From Branchinecta lynchi (Eukaryota; Arthropoda; Branchiopoda; Anostraca; Branchinectidae), in the NCBI GenBank assembly GCA_023053575.1, contig JAKZAP010000021.1, positions 5,291,790 through 5,355,789 of the forward strand: a stretch of 64,000 bases of DNA, given 5' to 3'. The notes under the pieces were generated by a model. The model did not search any database. It was not told the DNA's origin and worked only from the letters and a program-made list of their open reading frames with translations. Numbering within the stretch: position 1 is the first letter of the stretch; the number at the start of each line of letters is the position of its first letter. This document shows positions 44,669-55,643 of this stretch, piece after piece. Position numbers and translations under genes: made by a program.

Positions 44669-44924
44669 TTGGGCTCAAATGAGAAGTGGATGACAGTTGA
44701 TCAGATCCAGGCAGCATATGATGAAGCTCCACTCCTTCGCACAACGAAAGCAATTGACATAGTTCGTCACTATCAGGATATCATCACTACACCTGTGTAT
44801 CAAGAAGGCGCTCCGTACCTGAATAGTCTCCTGCATGAGGTTGAGAAAGCCGAAGCTGCTGATGCATCTGCTGGATCTATTAGTGCTAAGGAACAGCTGG
44901 CGGCTGAGCTGGCGTTTGAGAGAG
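44669..44924 (+). CDS. Gene 3, exon 3
   Basis: The acceptor is tattttgcag; the exon ends on the first base of a split codon before gtatgc. It encodes LGSNEKWMTVDQIQAAYD, then APLLRTTKAIDIVRHYQD, a predicted helix EGAPYLNSLLHEVEKAEA, and KEQLAAELAFER. EKWMTVDQI fits the last conserved Nudix element. The rest is charged and helical. An upstream cag at 44652 would put a stop in frame, so the nearer acceptor was chosen. Confidence 0.78.
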
Positions 44925-44980
44925 GTATGCGCATTTTCAGTCTTCCCAGCCTAAAGAGGATCTAGATAACGGGGTTGAAG

Positions 44981-45368
44981 CAGGGACCCATAAATTTCCT
45001 GTAATGACTCGCCATTCAGGGGGCTTGTCATTTCCTATGCCTCTATGTTGCTATGTTGCCCTAGCCTCACCTAGTTTCCAAAAATTCCGCTTGGGTCGAA
45101 TCGGCGTTATTGCTCAGATAGACAAAATTGCCAGCATGCCACCAGGTACCTAAGCTAGGACAAAAGATCAGGATACTCTTCCATTACAGGGAAATATTCC
45201 TAATTCAGCACAACAGCTGCGAAAAATTTTGCCTATCTGGATAGTCGGGTATTTTATCCCAGTGGGCATTTCTCGAACTATTTGACACTCGGTCAAGAGC
45301 GCAACAGAAATCTCTTATTGACTAGCCCCCTGAATGGCGAGTCATTACAGGAAATTTATGGGTCCCTG
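44981..45368. mobile_element. MITE family L, copy 2, 7-bp TSD (intron 3 of gene 3)
   Basis: CAGGGACCCATAAATTTCC ... GGAAATTTATGGGTCCCTG. Flanked by GTTGAAG at 44974-44980 and 45369-45375. It begins about 56 bp after exon 3. Confidence 0.9.
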
Positions 45369-45398
45369 GTTGAAGAATGTTGTTGCGAGGAAGACCTG

Positions 45399-46395
45399 GA
45401 GCGTGTTCCCGATGAAAAATTACCTCAATATGTTACTACGAAGTAGTACGAAAAAGTTGCATCCAGTGCTTACGATGCTACTACATGCTTCTACTTCAAG
45501 GCTACTGTGCTACTGCATACTACTATATTCTACTATTAGCAACTGGATGCTACTATGGCAAGACAGGATGCTACTGGATACTACTACATAAGATTGGACC
45601 AGTCTGAGGCACATTAAATGATAGTATTCTTTGCTATTACATAGTATTACATGCAACGTTTTCATACTACTACCCAGGCTACAATTTTTCATCGGGTTCC
45701 ACCCTAGTAGTAATAGTAACTACTGGTTACAAATTTCGTTCCAACTTCACATTAAATAATAATCTCTAATTTCCTTAATAGCTCGTACAATTCGATCGCT
45801 AGCACTGGATTGTCGTACAGTCTACCACCAATACATATAATAACACTATATAAGACATTTTGACAATAAGTTTAAAAATTCACAGTTGACACTTAATATA
45901 TACAATTTACCTTATTAATTACTACACAGAATTGAGGTGGTGTACGAAATAGGGTACAAAGGACTTGAGGTACCTATCCGTAAAATGTGTATTTGGGCGA
46001 ACTCATTTCGGACAATTTACATTTGCCACTTTGTGTCTGGTGTTCGGTCAATTTGGGTTTGGTATTTCAAAGTCCGGTAATACAGTTCTTTGAAGGTCTG
46101 AGGTCAGGCATTTGCGTCCAAAGTCCATAGTCAACAGTAACTCACGAAAAGTTACTACACTGACCGTTCCAACCTTCTCGAAATATTAACTAATGGTAGG
46201 CTAACTATTTTCTTACCATGCTCGGGAGCGTAGGAAGCGTGGTAAGTACGGATCTCTGTAACTTCATTAACTGGATAACCCCGTGGAGTGATATTTTACC
46301 GAAAATTTAAGTATGCGTTTCAGCCTTGACAGCAAGAAGCCGAAATTTCGTGACGCCATGCGTAGTAACTACGGTAAGTAGGGTGGAACACGCTT
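45399..46395. mobile_element. PIF/Harbinger-like MITE copy 2, carrying a nested MITE
   Basis: Left TIR GAGCGTGTT is interrupted by the insertion at 45408-45696 and resumes TTCCACCCTAGTAG. The right end is GTAGGGTGGAACACGCTT. Flanking CTG at 45396-45398 and 46396-46398. The right half matches copies 1 and 3 (TGCTCGGGAGCGTA, GTAAGTACGGATCTCTGTAA). Confidence 0.78.
45408..45696. mobile_element. CCCGATGAAAAATT MITE, copy 2 (nested)
   Basis: CCCGATGAAAAATTACC ... GGCTACAATTTTTCATCGGG with TT on both sides. Internal order is inverted relative to copy 1 at 38918-39221. Inserted inside the TIR of the Harbinger-like MITE. Confidence 0.85.
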
Positions 46396-47598
46396 CTGGT
46401 GAATAGGCTACTCCTTCTGTCCCAGCTGAAAACGGAGAAAGTCAGCCGCGGTCCTGCAATGAAAACCAAGTCAGAATCGGGTTAATCAAGAATAAAGTCA
46501 GAATCTGCAGTGTAGTTTAGTTACTTCCAGCGTGATGAAGGTCCGTGGCAAGAAGGCCCGAGATATCGCCGACGAACATCGTAGCTGACTTTTTCCGCTC
46601 TGAGCTATTGTTTTCCGTAGAGCCATTGTGCTAAGCGGATGCCTCAGCTGACTTTATTCGAGCGATATTTCGGCTCTTCTTGGTAAGGGCCCTCTTAAGG
46701 CTCAGGCTAGAGTAGTGAACCTCTGATCCGCTTAGCGCAGTCTACTATGATTTGCAGACAGCATGGAATGAAGGATTATTTATACCTGGTGACTGCGTGG
46801 AGCTGTGGGTTTGCATCTGAATTGCAGAAAGGGCCTGCATCCTATTCATGGCTTATCCCTTGGTCAGCATTTGACACTTTTTGGGGGGAAAATATCTCAA
46901 GACAGTATTTTGAACTTGGAACTTTTGAACAGTTTGGAGGATTTGGAAGACCGGTTATACCAAGAACAAATATTTACAAGAACCTCCGTCTCCATATCTC
47001 TGTAGTACGACCGTGCGGAGTCGAATATATTCTGATACCTGTCCGGTGGAAACGAGCGGAGGAGGAGCTACACAGAACATCATTATTTTGTTACTTATAC
47101 AGGCAGCTATATCGCAGTAGAACCCGCAGAAGAAAACGAACGCCATCTGAGTCGCTCATTGAGCCATTTGTTCAGCCATTCGCGGTTTCGCTCCATAACA
47201 GCTTGTACTTAGACATGCTTGGCTTAATGTTTGAGACAAGCATATGCTACTGGCAGGATCAACTAGGTAACTACAGTTTATTGGTTGTCTACCATTGTGA
47301 TGTCACGTCTAACTCGCTGCAGACCGGGCTCTCCACCCATGTAGACATTTTACGATTTTTCATCTGGTATGCGCTGCGGCAAAGAGGGAAGTTCACGGGT
47401 ATCAACTCAAACTTCACAGCAGGTACCTCTAGCTCCGCTCAGTTTTATCGGGGTATCCGTAGTCGGTGCATGGAACCAAAGGCAGAGGTTCTGCTGGATT
47501 ATTTGTTCTTGGATGTAGTAATCAGTTCAAAATAGATTTCTGGCTTTAATCGATTATCGCAATTGCAACTTTAGCGTTCCCAAAAGTTCATATTTCAG
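46396..47598. repeat. Family G pieces (46530-46745) and family F copy 2 (46985-47480)
   Basis: 46530-46745 repeats CGAGATATCGC / GAGCGATATTTCGGC with GGCAAGAAGGCC and CTTGGTAAGGGCC. 46985-47480 matches 15416-15765. The open frame 46747-47535 (262 aa, the longest in the window) crosses both; the related copy does not keep the frame, so it is not called as a gene. Confidence 0.6.
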
Positions 47599-47718
47599 AC
47601 CAAATGGCCCGACATGGAAAGCATAAAAGCGCGGTTCCGGGGTTCGAGCTGGGAACGCATGTTGTAGAACTGACAAGAAGTGGCACTATTGAGGATGTCT
47701 CCACCCTTTGGAAAGAAG
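47599..47718 (+). CDS. Gene 3, exon 4
   Basis: The acceptor is atatttcag; its first two bases complete an Asp codon, and it leaves on one base of a Gly codon before gtaagg (phase 1-1). It encodes DQMARHGKHKSAVPGFELG, then THVVELTRSGTIEDVSTLW and KE. No motif is recognised. Phase compatibility with both neighbours and the strong splice sites are the evidence. Confidence 0.72.
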
Positions 47719-47863
47719 GTAAGGCTAAATCACATTCTAGCCCCCCCCCCCCCCCCACATCCTTGCTTTGCCTATAAACAGCTTTTCACTCGAGTTGTGT
47801 CGTATGCAGTGGAGGCAGTAGCTGACGTCCTGACTCAAAGATTTCCTATTTGAAATTTTGTCG

Positions 47864-49427
47864 TTTTTATGGCACTTGCCTAGCCAAGTTCCATATGTCG
47901 ATCACTTTTCCGTCCGTCGGTCGGTCGGTCAGTCAGGTGATCGCGAGTTAGGGTACTTCCAGATGTGCTAAGACGATGAAACCTGGCAGTCCATATTAGG
48001 GACCCGACCAAACTAACTTGGAAATAGTCACTTCCCCGATCCGGCGACCGGGGGCAGTCATACACAAATCCTCAATTTTGGGACATGGTGTCCCAACGTC
48101 TGGGCATGCCCAAAGGTAGTGCCCATACGTTGGGGCACCATGCCCTGGAGCATGGGCATGGTACCCCTGTGAGATTTGGTTAAACTGAGAGTGAGTTATA
48201 TACCTAAATACTGTCCCAGGTCAAAAGATACCTGATTTTACTTTCTATCCAACCTCATTTTCCAATGTTAGAGCGCTTCCAAGATAAATAGAGTTTTTGG
48301 AGTCCACTTCTCTTCTAGTGGGTTTATTCTATCCTTTTTCAGAAAATTGCTGCTAGGCAGCATGGATGAGGCAAGCTTTTCAATCTGTTCAGTGGCGCAA
48401 ATCTTTCCTTTAGATTGTTTGCCTTTTATTGTATTTATTTTGAGTGATTTTTTTTTACTATGTTAACGGTTATTATCGAAACTCACTATTTAGAAAGACG
48501 TCATGTCTCAGATGTCCCATTGCAAGTTCGGACCGAATCCGATGAATGTGGGGGGGGGGAGGTGGAGGGGGGACCGGAAATCATGTGACACGCTTAGAGT
48601 GGAAGGATCGGGATGAAACTTGGTGAAAGGAACAAGCATTAGCCCTTGGTACATCATTGACAGAACTGGACGGGATTCGTGCACTGTGGGGGGAGTTGGA
48701 GAGGGGATCCCGGAATTCCGGTAATACGGAGTTAAGTTACTTCCAGGCGGGTTTAGGACAGTGAAACTTGGCAAGCGTACCAGGGACCCAACCAAAATAA
48801 CTTGGAAATAGTCACTTCCCCGATCCGACCACCGTGGGGGGAGTGGAGGGAAGGGGAATCCGAAATCTAGAGGTACGTATAACTTTTTAACGGGTGATCG
48901 GATCTTAATGAAACTTTATATTTGGAAAGACCTCGTGTCTCTCGGATGTCCCATGTGAAGTCCGAACCGGATCTGATTATTGTGGGGGGGGGGGGGGAGC
49001 CGTAGATCTTGTGACACACTTAGAGTGGAGCGACTGGAATTAAAATTGGTGGGAAGAACAAGCACAAGCCCTAGATTCATCAATGACAGAACTGGATATG
49101 ATTCGAAGACTGCGGGGGTAGGTAGATAGGGGTGGGGGCTCCGGAATTCCGGTGATCACGAGTTACGGTACTTCCATATGTGCTAGGACCATGAAACTTG
49201 TCTTAAACATTAGAGACTTGACATGATTAGATCATTTTTGCCTCAAGCCGGGGTTTGCTTACAACTGAATTTCTTAAAGTACAGATGATACTTTTGAGTA
49301 AACTACACATTTAATTCAACCGATGAGCTCATCATAATTTTTGCTTCAAGAGTTTTTTATTACAGACGAATTCCTAGCGCCCCTAAAGTGCGCATCATCA
49401 CAGCCAAATGCATTACCAAACGATACG
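47864..49427 (-). mobile_element. Family B copy B8, interrupted at 48055-48459
   Basis: TTTTTATGGCACTTGCCTAG CCAAGTTCCATATG hairpin, CCGTCCGTCGGTCGG, then reversed monomers (GATGAAACCTGGCAG, GATGAAACTTGGTG). The 5' module (CTTTAAG/AAATTC type) runs until the B9 terminus begins, so B8 and B9 are head to tail. Confidence 0.85.
48055..48459 (+). mobile_element. Truncated copy of the 37.1-kb long-TIR element
   Basis: CAGTCATACACAAATCCTC, GGGCATGCCC, GGAGCATGGGCATGGTACC, TACCTGATTTTACTTTCTATCC and AGGCAAGCTTTTCAATCTG match 37105-37530 colinearly. The right half is missing. Inserted in B8. Confidence 0.85.
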
Positions 49428-51726
49428 TTTTTATGGCACTTGAGCTTACTCAAGTGCCATATAGCGATTGTAATTTCTGTCCGTCAGTCGGTCTGTCGGT
49501 CTGTCGGTCCCAGTTTTGCTAGTTCGGGCACTTCCAGATAAGCTAGGACGATGAAACTTGGCAGGCATATCAGGAACTGGACCAGATTAAATTAGAAATT
49601 GTCGCTTCCTCGATCCGACCATGAGGGGAGTGGAGGGAGGGGGAATCCGGAAAAAATAGGAAAAATGAGATATTTTTAGCTTACGAACGGGTGATCGGAT
49701 CTTAATGAAACTTGATATATGGAAGGACTTCGTGTCTCAGACCCTCTATTTTAAATCCAGACCGGATCCGGTGACACTGGGGGGAGTTGGAGGGGGAAAC
49801 CGGAAATCTTGGAAAACACTTAGAGTGGAGGGATCCGGATGAAACTTGGTGGAAAGTACAAGCAAAAGTCCTAGATACGTGACTGATATAACCGGAACGG
49901 ATCCGCTCACTTTGGGGGAGTTGGGGGGGGGGGAGAAGTCCGAATTTGTAGTGATCCCGCGAGTTCCGTGCTTCCTGATGTGCTGGGACGCTGGAAATTT
50001 ACAGGTATGTCTGGGACCCGACCAAATTAAATAGTAAATCGTCAATTCCCCGATTCGACCATCTGGGGGGGGGGGGGAGTGGAGGGAGGGTGAAGCCAAA
50101 ATTTGAGGTATTTTTAGCTTGCGAACGGGTGATCGGATCTTGATGAAAATTGATATTTAGGATGACCTCGTGTTCAGACATCTCACTTTAAATCCGGGCC
50201 GGATCCGATGACACTGGGGGGAGTTGGAGGAGGGAACCGGAAATTTTGAGAAACGCTTAAAGTGGAGGGATCGGGATGAAACTTGGTGGGAAAAATAAGC
50301 ACAGGTCCTAGACACGTCATTGACATAACCGGACCGGATCAGGGCACTGTGGGGGAGTTGGGGTGGGGGTCCGGATTTCTAGCGATCCCGCGAGTTCGGC
50401 ATACTTCCTGATGTCCTAGGGCGATGAAACTTGGCTGGTATGTCAGGGATCCGAACAGATTGACTTGAGAACAGCCGTTTCCCCGACCCGACCATCGTGG
50501 GGGGAGTGGGTGGATGGGGAGTCCGGAATCTAGTGGCGTGCATAACTTTTGAACGGGTGATCGGATTTGAATGAAACTTGTCTGGTGAGCTATCGCCTCG
50601 GACGTTCAGTGTCACGTCCGGGTCGGGTCCGATACCTATGGGGATTGGGGGTGGGGGTGGAAAACTCAAGAAACTCTAAAAGCAGAGGGATTGGGACGAA
50701 ACTTAAGGGATGGAACAAGCATTAGGCCTAGATGAAATTGACGGAGCCAGATGGTTTCGGGGCTCTGTGGGGGGAGTTGGAGGGGGTTTCCTGGAATTCC
50801 GGTAGTCGTGAGTTAGAATAGTTCCAGATGTAAAACGACAACGAAACTTTGCAGGCATATTAGCGACCCGAATTACCTTCACTTAAGAACCTGACATAAC
50901 ATACCCCCGGAAACTTCCGTTCCTAGATCCGAGCATTTTTTGGGGAGCAAGAGAAGAGAAATATGGATATTGACTTCTATAAATTGCGAACGAGTGGTCT
51001 GATTCGAGTGAAACTTCATGGGTGATACGAATCGATGGCCTCGACATGTAAAACATGCGTTCGAACCATATGCGACCACGATTAGGGGAATTGGGGGTGG
51101 GGGGACTTTTGACATGCACAAAAACCAAACGGATGGACCGAATGAGATGCAAATTCGACAATGCCGAGTATATGCGGCCTACATATGTTATTTGGCGTCT
51201 GGGCCGGATTCGGCCAAGGTAGGGGGGTACTGGAAACTTGCAGATGGGCTATGCTCCAATTTCAGTAAAACTTGATGGACAGGAACAGGGAATTAAGAGA
51301 TTGGGCCCGAACCGAATCCGACATCGTTGGTGGGAGGGGGGGGGGGTACCGGAACATTCCAGAAATGCTCAGATTCGAGTGAAACTTGATAGATGGTATA
51401 AAAGAAGATGCTTTAGGTGGTCGATTTTTTTTTATTCCGAACCAGATTCGGCCACTGTAGGTGGAGATAGAGTGAGTACCGGAAATCCTGTAGCACGTCT
51501 AGGGATCAAACAAATGGATTTCTTGGGATGAAAGTTTGAACAGTCATGTGCATTTGCTACAGACAATCTAGACGATGCCGGAACAGCTCAGAAATGAGTG
51601 AAACTAAATATCCTATTTCTATTTCCGAACCGCATTTTTGGATGGCGGGTGTATTTTGTGAGGTTCTCATCTACTTTCTTGTACATCCTACTTGTACAAG
51701 TGCTATATGAGCTCGTAGCTCTTGTT
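49428..51726 (-). mobile_element. Family B copy B9, full-length
   Basis: TTTTTATGGCACTTGAG-CTTA-CTCAAGTGCCATATAGCG, GTCCGTCAGTCGGTCTG, about fifteen reversed monomers, ending AAGTGCTATATGAGCTCGTA GCTCTTGTT. Complete element in intron 4 of gene 3. Confidence 0.9.
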
Positions 51727-51856
51727 GTGATTTCCAAGGGTTTTGTCTCAAGGGTTTTGCTTAAAAATAATCCCAACAGACCGACGAACTTAAGAATTCC
51801 TACTTTCATCCTCTGACCCAGCCTTGCAAGTGCCATATGAGCTTCCAGCTCTTGTT
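51727..51856 (-). mobile_element. Family B left-end remnant B10
   Basis: CTCTGACCCAGCCTTGCAAG TGCCATATGAGCTTCCAGCTCTTGTT: the GGCTGGGTCAGAG-type 5' module and terminus in reverse, directly abutting B9. Confidence 0.85.
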
Positions 51857-52102
51857 TTAATTTGCTCATTGTTTGAAGGTTTTTTGGTGGTTTTGAACAT
51901 GCATAGTGGCAGTAGGTATGGTTATCATTGTGTGTGTGATAGAAAGACCATTTCTTGTGGTCCGGTTTAAGCTGAAACCAAAATACAAAAACAAGACTGT
52001 GATAAAACTCGCTAAACACAGGATAACAAAAAAGGATTAAATGAGTATGACGGTTTTAGAAATAAATAAATATGACCTTACTTTTATAACTTTCATTCAT
52101 AG

Positions 52103-52305
52103 GTGATGCATTGTCAGAAACGACCAAAAAAGCGGAGGCACCGGGTCTGGAACCCACAGACGTCCGCTACAAGTTTGACGCGAAGTCCCTACCCAACCAG
52201 ATGATGAACGCTCTCAACTTCTTCCGCTGGGGACCCAAGAGAGGACTCACAAAGGACCCATACTCATGGGGAGGGGTAGGCGAAAACGTTCTTGCAAAGT
52301 TGTAG
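52103..52305 (+). CDS. Gene 3, exon 5 and stop
   Basis: The acceptor is tcattcatag; its first two bases complete Gly. It encodes GDALSETTKKAEAPGLEPTD, then VRYKFDAKSLPNQMMNALN, FFRWGPKRGLTKDPYSWGG and VGENVLAKL, with TAG at 52303-52305. The aromatic, W/G-rich tail (FFRWGPKRG, DPYSWGG) looks conserved in style but I cannot name the family. Only about 135 bp of sequence follows before an A-family element begins, and no AATAAA is seen in it. The transcript may therefore take its poly(A) signal from inside the repeat. Confidence 0.75.
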
Positions 52306-52440
52306 CCGGGTGACTACGCAGGTCCCATTCCCTCCATGCCCGGTAGCCCTCGACTTCCTTGAACCTATACCCCAGCATTGCATGCATCAGTGGCTTACAA
52401 CAAGTTGTTCACAACCCGGTTATTCCCAAGGCCTTCCACT

Positions 52441-53495
52441 TTTTGGGATCCCAAAACGTAAGTGGAGGGATACCTATGACATCACAAAAGTTGTCCGTCT
52501 GTCCGTCTGTAAGCACTCTAACTCTCGAAGGGAATGAGATATTTTGATGAAATTTGGTGTGAGGATTGTTTGGGTCAAGAGTAAGGTCAAGTTTGTAGAT
52601 GGGCTCTGTAGTCCTACATTTAGGGGTGGGGGAGGGGGTTTAGCTTAAGGGGCAAATGAAATATTTTTAAACATATAATGTGATAGTCGATTATGCGGTA
52701 AAAAGACATGCTGAACACGATAGTGAAAACCGTTTTGTCATCGGACAAGTACCGCCCGGAATCCGGCCAAAACCGGAAAGTTTGTTAAAGGTAAAAGTTT
52801 TATTTGAAGTTGATTAGATGTTCGATTTAGGGATAAGAAGGCATGCTGAACATGATGGTGAAACACATTTGTTCGCCGGACATGTAGTTAGCCCGGAATC
52901 CGGCCGAAACCGGAAAGTCTGTTAAAAGTAAAAGTTCTATTTGAAGTTGATTAGATGTTCGATTTAGGGATAAGAAGACGTGCTGAACACGATGGTGAAA
53001 ACCATTTTCTCGCCGTTCAAGTAGTTCTCCCGGAATTCGGCCAAGACCGGAAAGTTTGTTCAAAGTAAAAGTTGATTAGATGTTCGATTAAGGGGTAAGA
53101 AGACATGCTGAACCCTTATGGGAAACAGTATTTTCTACCAAGACAACTTATTCGGCCGGAATCAGGCCAAACCGGAAAATCTGTTAAAAGCAAAAGTTTT
53201 ATTTGAAGTTGATTAGATGACAGATGTAGGGGTAAGAAAACACGCTGAATCTGTATAGGACAACCTTTTTTTTTTACCTGGACATAGAGTTCGTTTGAAA
53301 TCCGGTTGAAACCGGATTTTTTTTTATAAGTTGAACTTTTACTTGAAGTTGATTAGATGTTCTTCATACGGATAAGGTGATACGCTGAATTCGTTTCTGA
53401 CCTTTTTTTTTCTGGACAAGTATGGTAGTTCGTTCGCAATTGTCTGGATCAAATATTAGATTTTTTGGATCCCATCGAAACCTTTGGTCTTGTTC
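52441..53495 (-). mobile_element. Family A copy A6
   Basis: TTTTGGGATCCCAAAACGTAAG, (GTCCGTCT)n, about six reversed monomers, ending TGGATCCCATCGAAACC and GGTCTTGTT. Starts about 135 bp after the gene 3 stop codon. Confidence 0.9.
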
Positions 53496-53559
53496 TAGTA
53501 GAAAGATCTTCTTCTCCCTGTATTTGGGTAATCTTTTCCATTGCCTGGTACGGCTATGA

Positions 53560-54045
53560 ACTTCATTCGTAGAAATGGATTTTTTTCCACTAAGATCAAA
53601 TCACTCTTCGTCCGTCCTGATCAAGGCGTGCAAAGCACCATCAGCTTTTGTTGGTTCAAGGTTTTATTGTTCAAGGTTTTAATTATTCTACGTTTCTGGA
53701 CTTTATCCTCTTGTTAAAAAGAAAGACCTTCTTTCTCTCCGAAAAAGTTATTTTCGCTACTGTAAATTCCTTCTTTACCTCCCCCCTTATTGGAATAGAG
53801 TAATTATTCGTAAGTACGGTGTTCCAGATATTTCGGAGAAATTACTAATGCTACACAGGAAGCTGTCGGGTTCAGCATACTCTCGGTTTTCACCACACCA
53901 CCCCTTACTCCCCTGTTTATGTGCTAGTGTTTTTGTATTTATAGTTATTTTAGTATTTTCTTCCTTTCTTTTTCTTTATTGTACTCTACTTGTTTTTCCT
54001 CTGGAATTTGTGGGTAAGAAATAAATTATTTAGTATTATTTAATT
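53560..54045 (+). pseudogene. LINE 3' end (C-terminal ORF2 remnant)
   Basis: One frame reads KKKDLLSLRKSYFRYCKFLL then YLPPYWNRVIIRKYGVPDIS and EKLLMLHRKLS, in the style of CR1-like ORF2 C-termini. It ends with AAGAAATAAATTATTTAG. Frames are broken upstream. Confidence 0.6.
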
Positions 54046-54421
54046 ACACTTCTGTATAAAACCATTATAAATATAGGGTCAAGCCGGAGACACTAGGTCG
54101 ATTGACAAAAACCCGGTACAATATAAAACAAAACTATTTTACATCTAACTAATTCCAAAAATAAATGTTAATAATTCCATGACTCGCCACTAGATGGGAA
54201 CCCGCCCCACAAACCCAGCGACACTCGATCAACCCGAAGACACAGGAAAAAATAAAAAAAATGCGCAAGCGAGGGTAACTGATGGCCGTCGACTTATCAG
54301 AACCCCACCCAAAATTTATAACCAACAATATAAAAATTTAAGTAGTAGTGGTGGGACGCTTAAAAGACCAATCGTACCTTTTGCCAATGCAACCTACTTT
54401 TGTAACTGCATTCATTAATTC
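54046..54421. other. Unique AT-rich sequence
   Basis: No gene recognised. Confidence 0.35.
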
Positions 54422-55020
54422 TTAAAGGACCTGTCTTACCTACAATACTAAGGCAATCTACTTATATAATCACTCCATATATTTCTAAACCCGGAGACCC
54501 GAATTTCGTACGGTACATTCTAATCAGAAAAACCGGCTATATAAATTGTTTCCCTGTTTTTGCTATAAGTCAACGGGTCTCGGAAAAGGCTTAAAACAGC
54601 CAGAACCGTGGGTTATTTTATTTGTTGAAAGCACAGCCTAGTTTTAAAGTATTCAAATATTTAAAATACTGTAAGTTGAAGAAAAAATAGTGCGAGGGGT
54701 CCTTTAAACCCAGAAACCTAAACTTCGCATGTTACACTCCGAACCTGCAACCGACACCTAACAAATGTGTGCACTTGCCACGATTCACTAGTTTCCGTGC
54801 GCATTATGCTCCGACGAGTGTTCGAGTATCAATGTTTTGACAAGTAAATTGATTTTTTTATGAATTTTTCCAAGCTTCTGCTAAAAGTCAATGGGTTTGG
54901 GAAAAGGGTTAAAACAGACAAAGCCGTGGATAGTCAAAGCAGAGCTTGGTTTTACAGTATTCACATAGTTTTGAATACTGAAACATAAACAGTGAGTAGT
55001 GCAAGGTGTGCTTTAAAGGG
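54422..55020. mobile_element. Two adjacent TTAA-flanked MITEs (family H)
   Basis: 54422-54707: TTAA|AGGACCTGTCTTACC ... GTGCGAGGGGTCCT|TTAA. A second diverged unit (about 54704-55020) runs from TTTAAACCCAGAAACC to GTGCAAGGTGTGCTTTAAAG, sharing AGTCAATGGGT, AAACAGACAAAGCCGTGG and AGTATTCA motifs. TTAA targets fit piggyBac- or Kolobok-type elements. Confidence 0.72.
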
Positions 55021-55643
55021 CTCGTCGTATGTGTAATAACAAAAAAAAATCTTTATTTCCATAATAGCTCAAGGCTATATATATAGTAGGTATGGCTAGC
55101 AGAGGGTCATCATGAGGTAACAAATGTCAAAGCAATCACGTACAGCTTTTACGATATCAAGGATGCCGACGCTAATGAGACCCCTCCATTAGTTCTCAAA
55201 CAATAAATTTTTTCCCGAATAGCTTGGAGTTAGAAAAGGAATGAAACATCTACGAAATACACCAAAACGACAACGAATTAACTAATACACTTACAAGATA
55301 TGACCAGAAATGAATGATGGAATGAAACAGTGTAAAAATTGGCCCGAAGAATAAGCAAGATACGATACGGAGAAAACTGATTGCCAGTGTTCCTCTCGGA
55401 CCGACGCACGGACGACGGGAAGGGGGGGGGGGGAATAGATGGCTGATCTGAGGACAATTTGCTAATTTTGCAACAAAATTTTTTGAATGAGTATTTCTGT
55501 GGTCACTTAATTTAAGAACGTCCAGTTTAATCAGAGACTCTTATGAAATGTTATGGTAACCCAGAATCAAACCTGGAGACCCATATTTCAAACGGTACAT
55601 TTTAACACCGCTAACGTTACCTCACTGACTTTCACAATTGCAG
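55021..55643 (-). mobile_element. LINE 3' UTR remnant (55195-55440) and family H fragment
   Basis: 55195-55440 is the reverse complement of 59870-60120 (shared CCTCTCGGACCGACGCACGG, TTACAAGA, AATAGCT). 55550-55640 has the CCTGGAGACCCATATTTC...CGGTACATT box of family H. Confidence 0.6.

Noticed and set aside
46747..47535. 262-aa open frame as a gene
   Set aside because: It overlaps dispersed repeats, is not frame-conserved in the related copy at 15.4 kb, and has no recognisable domain.
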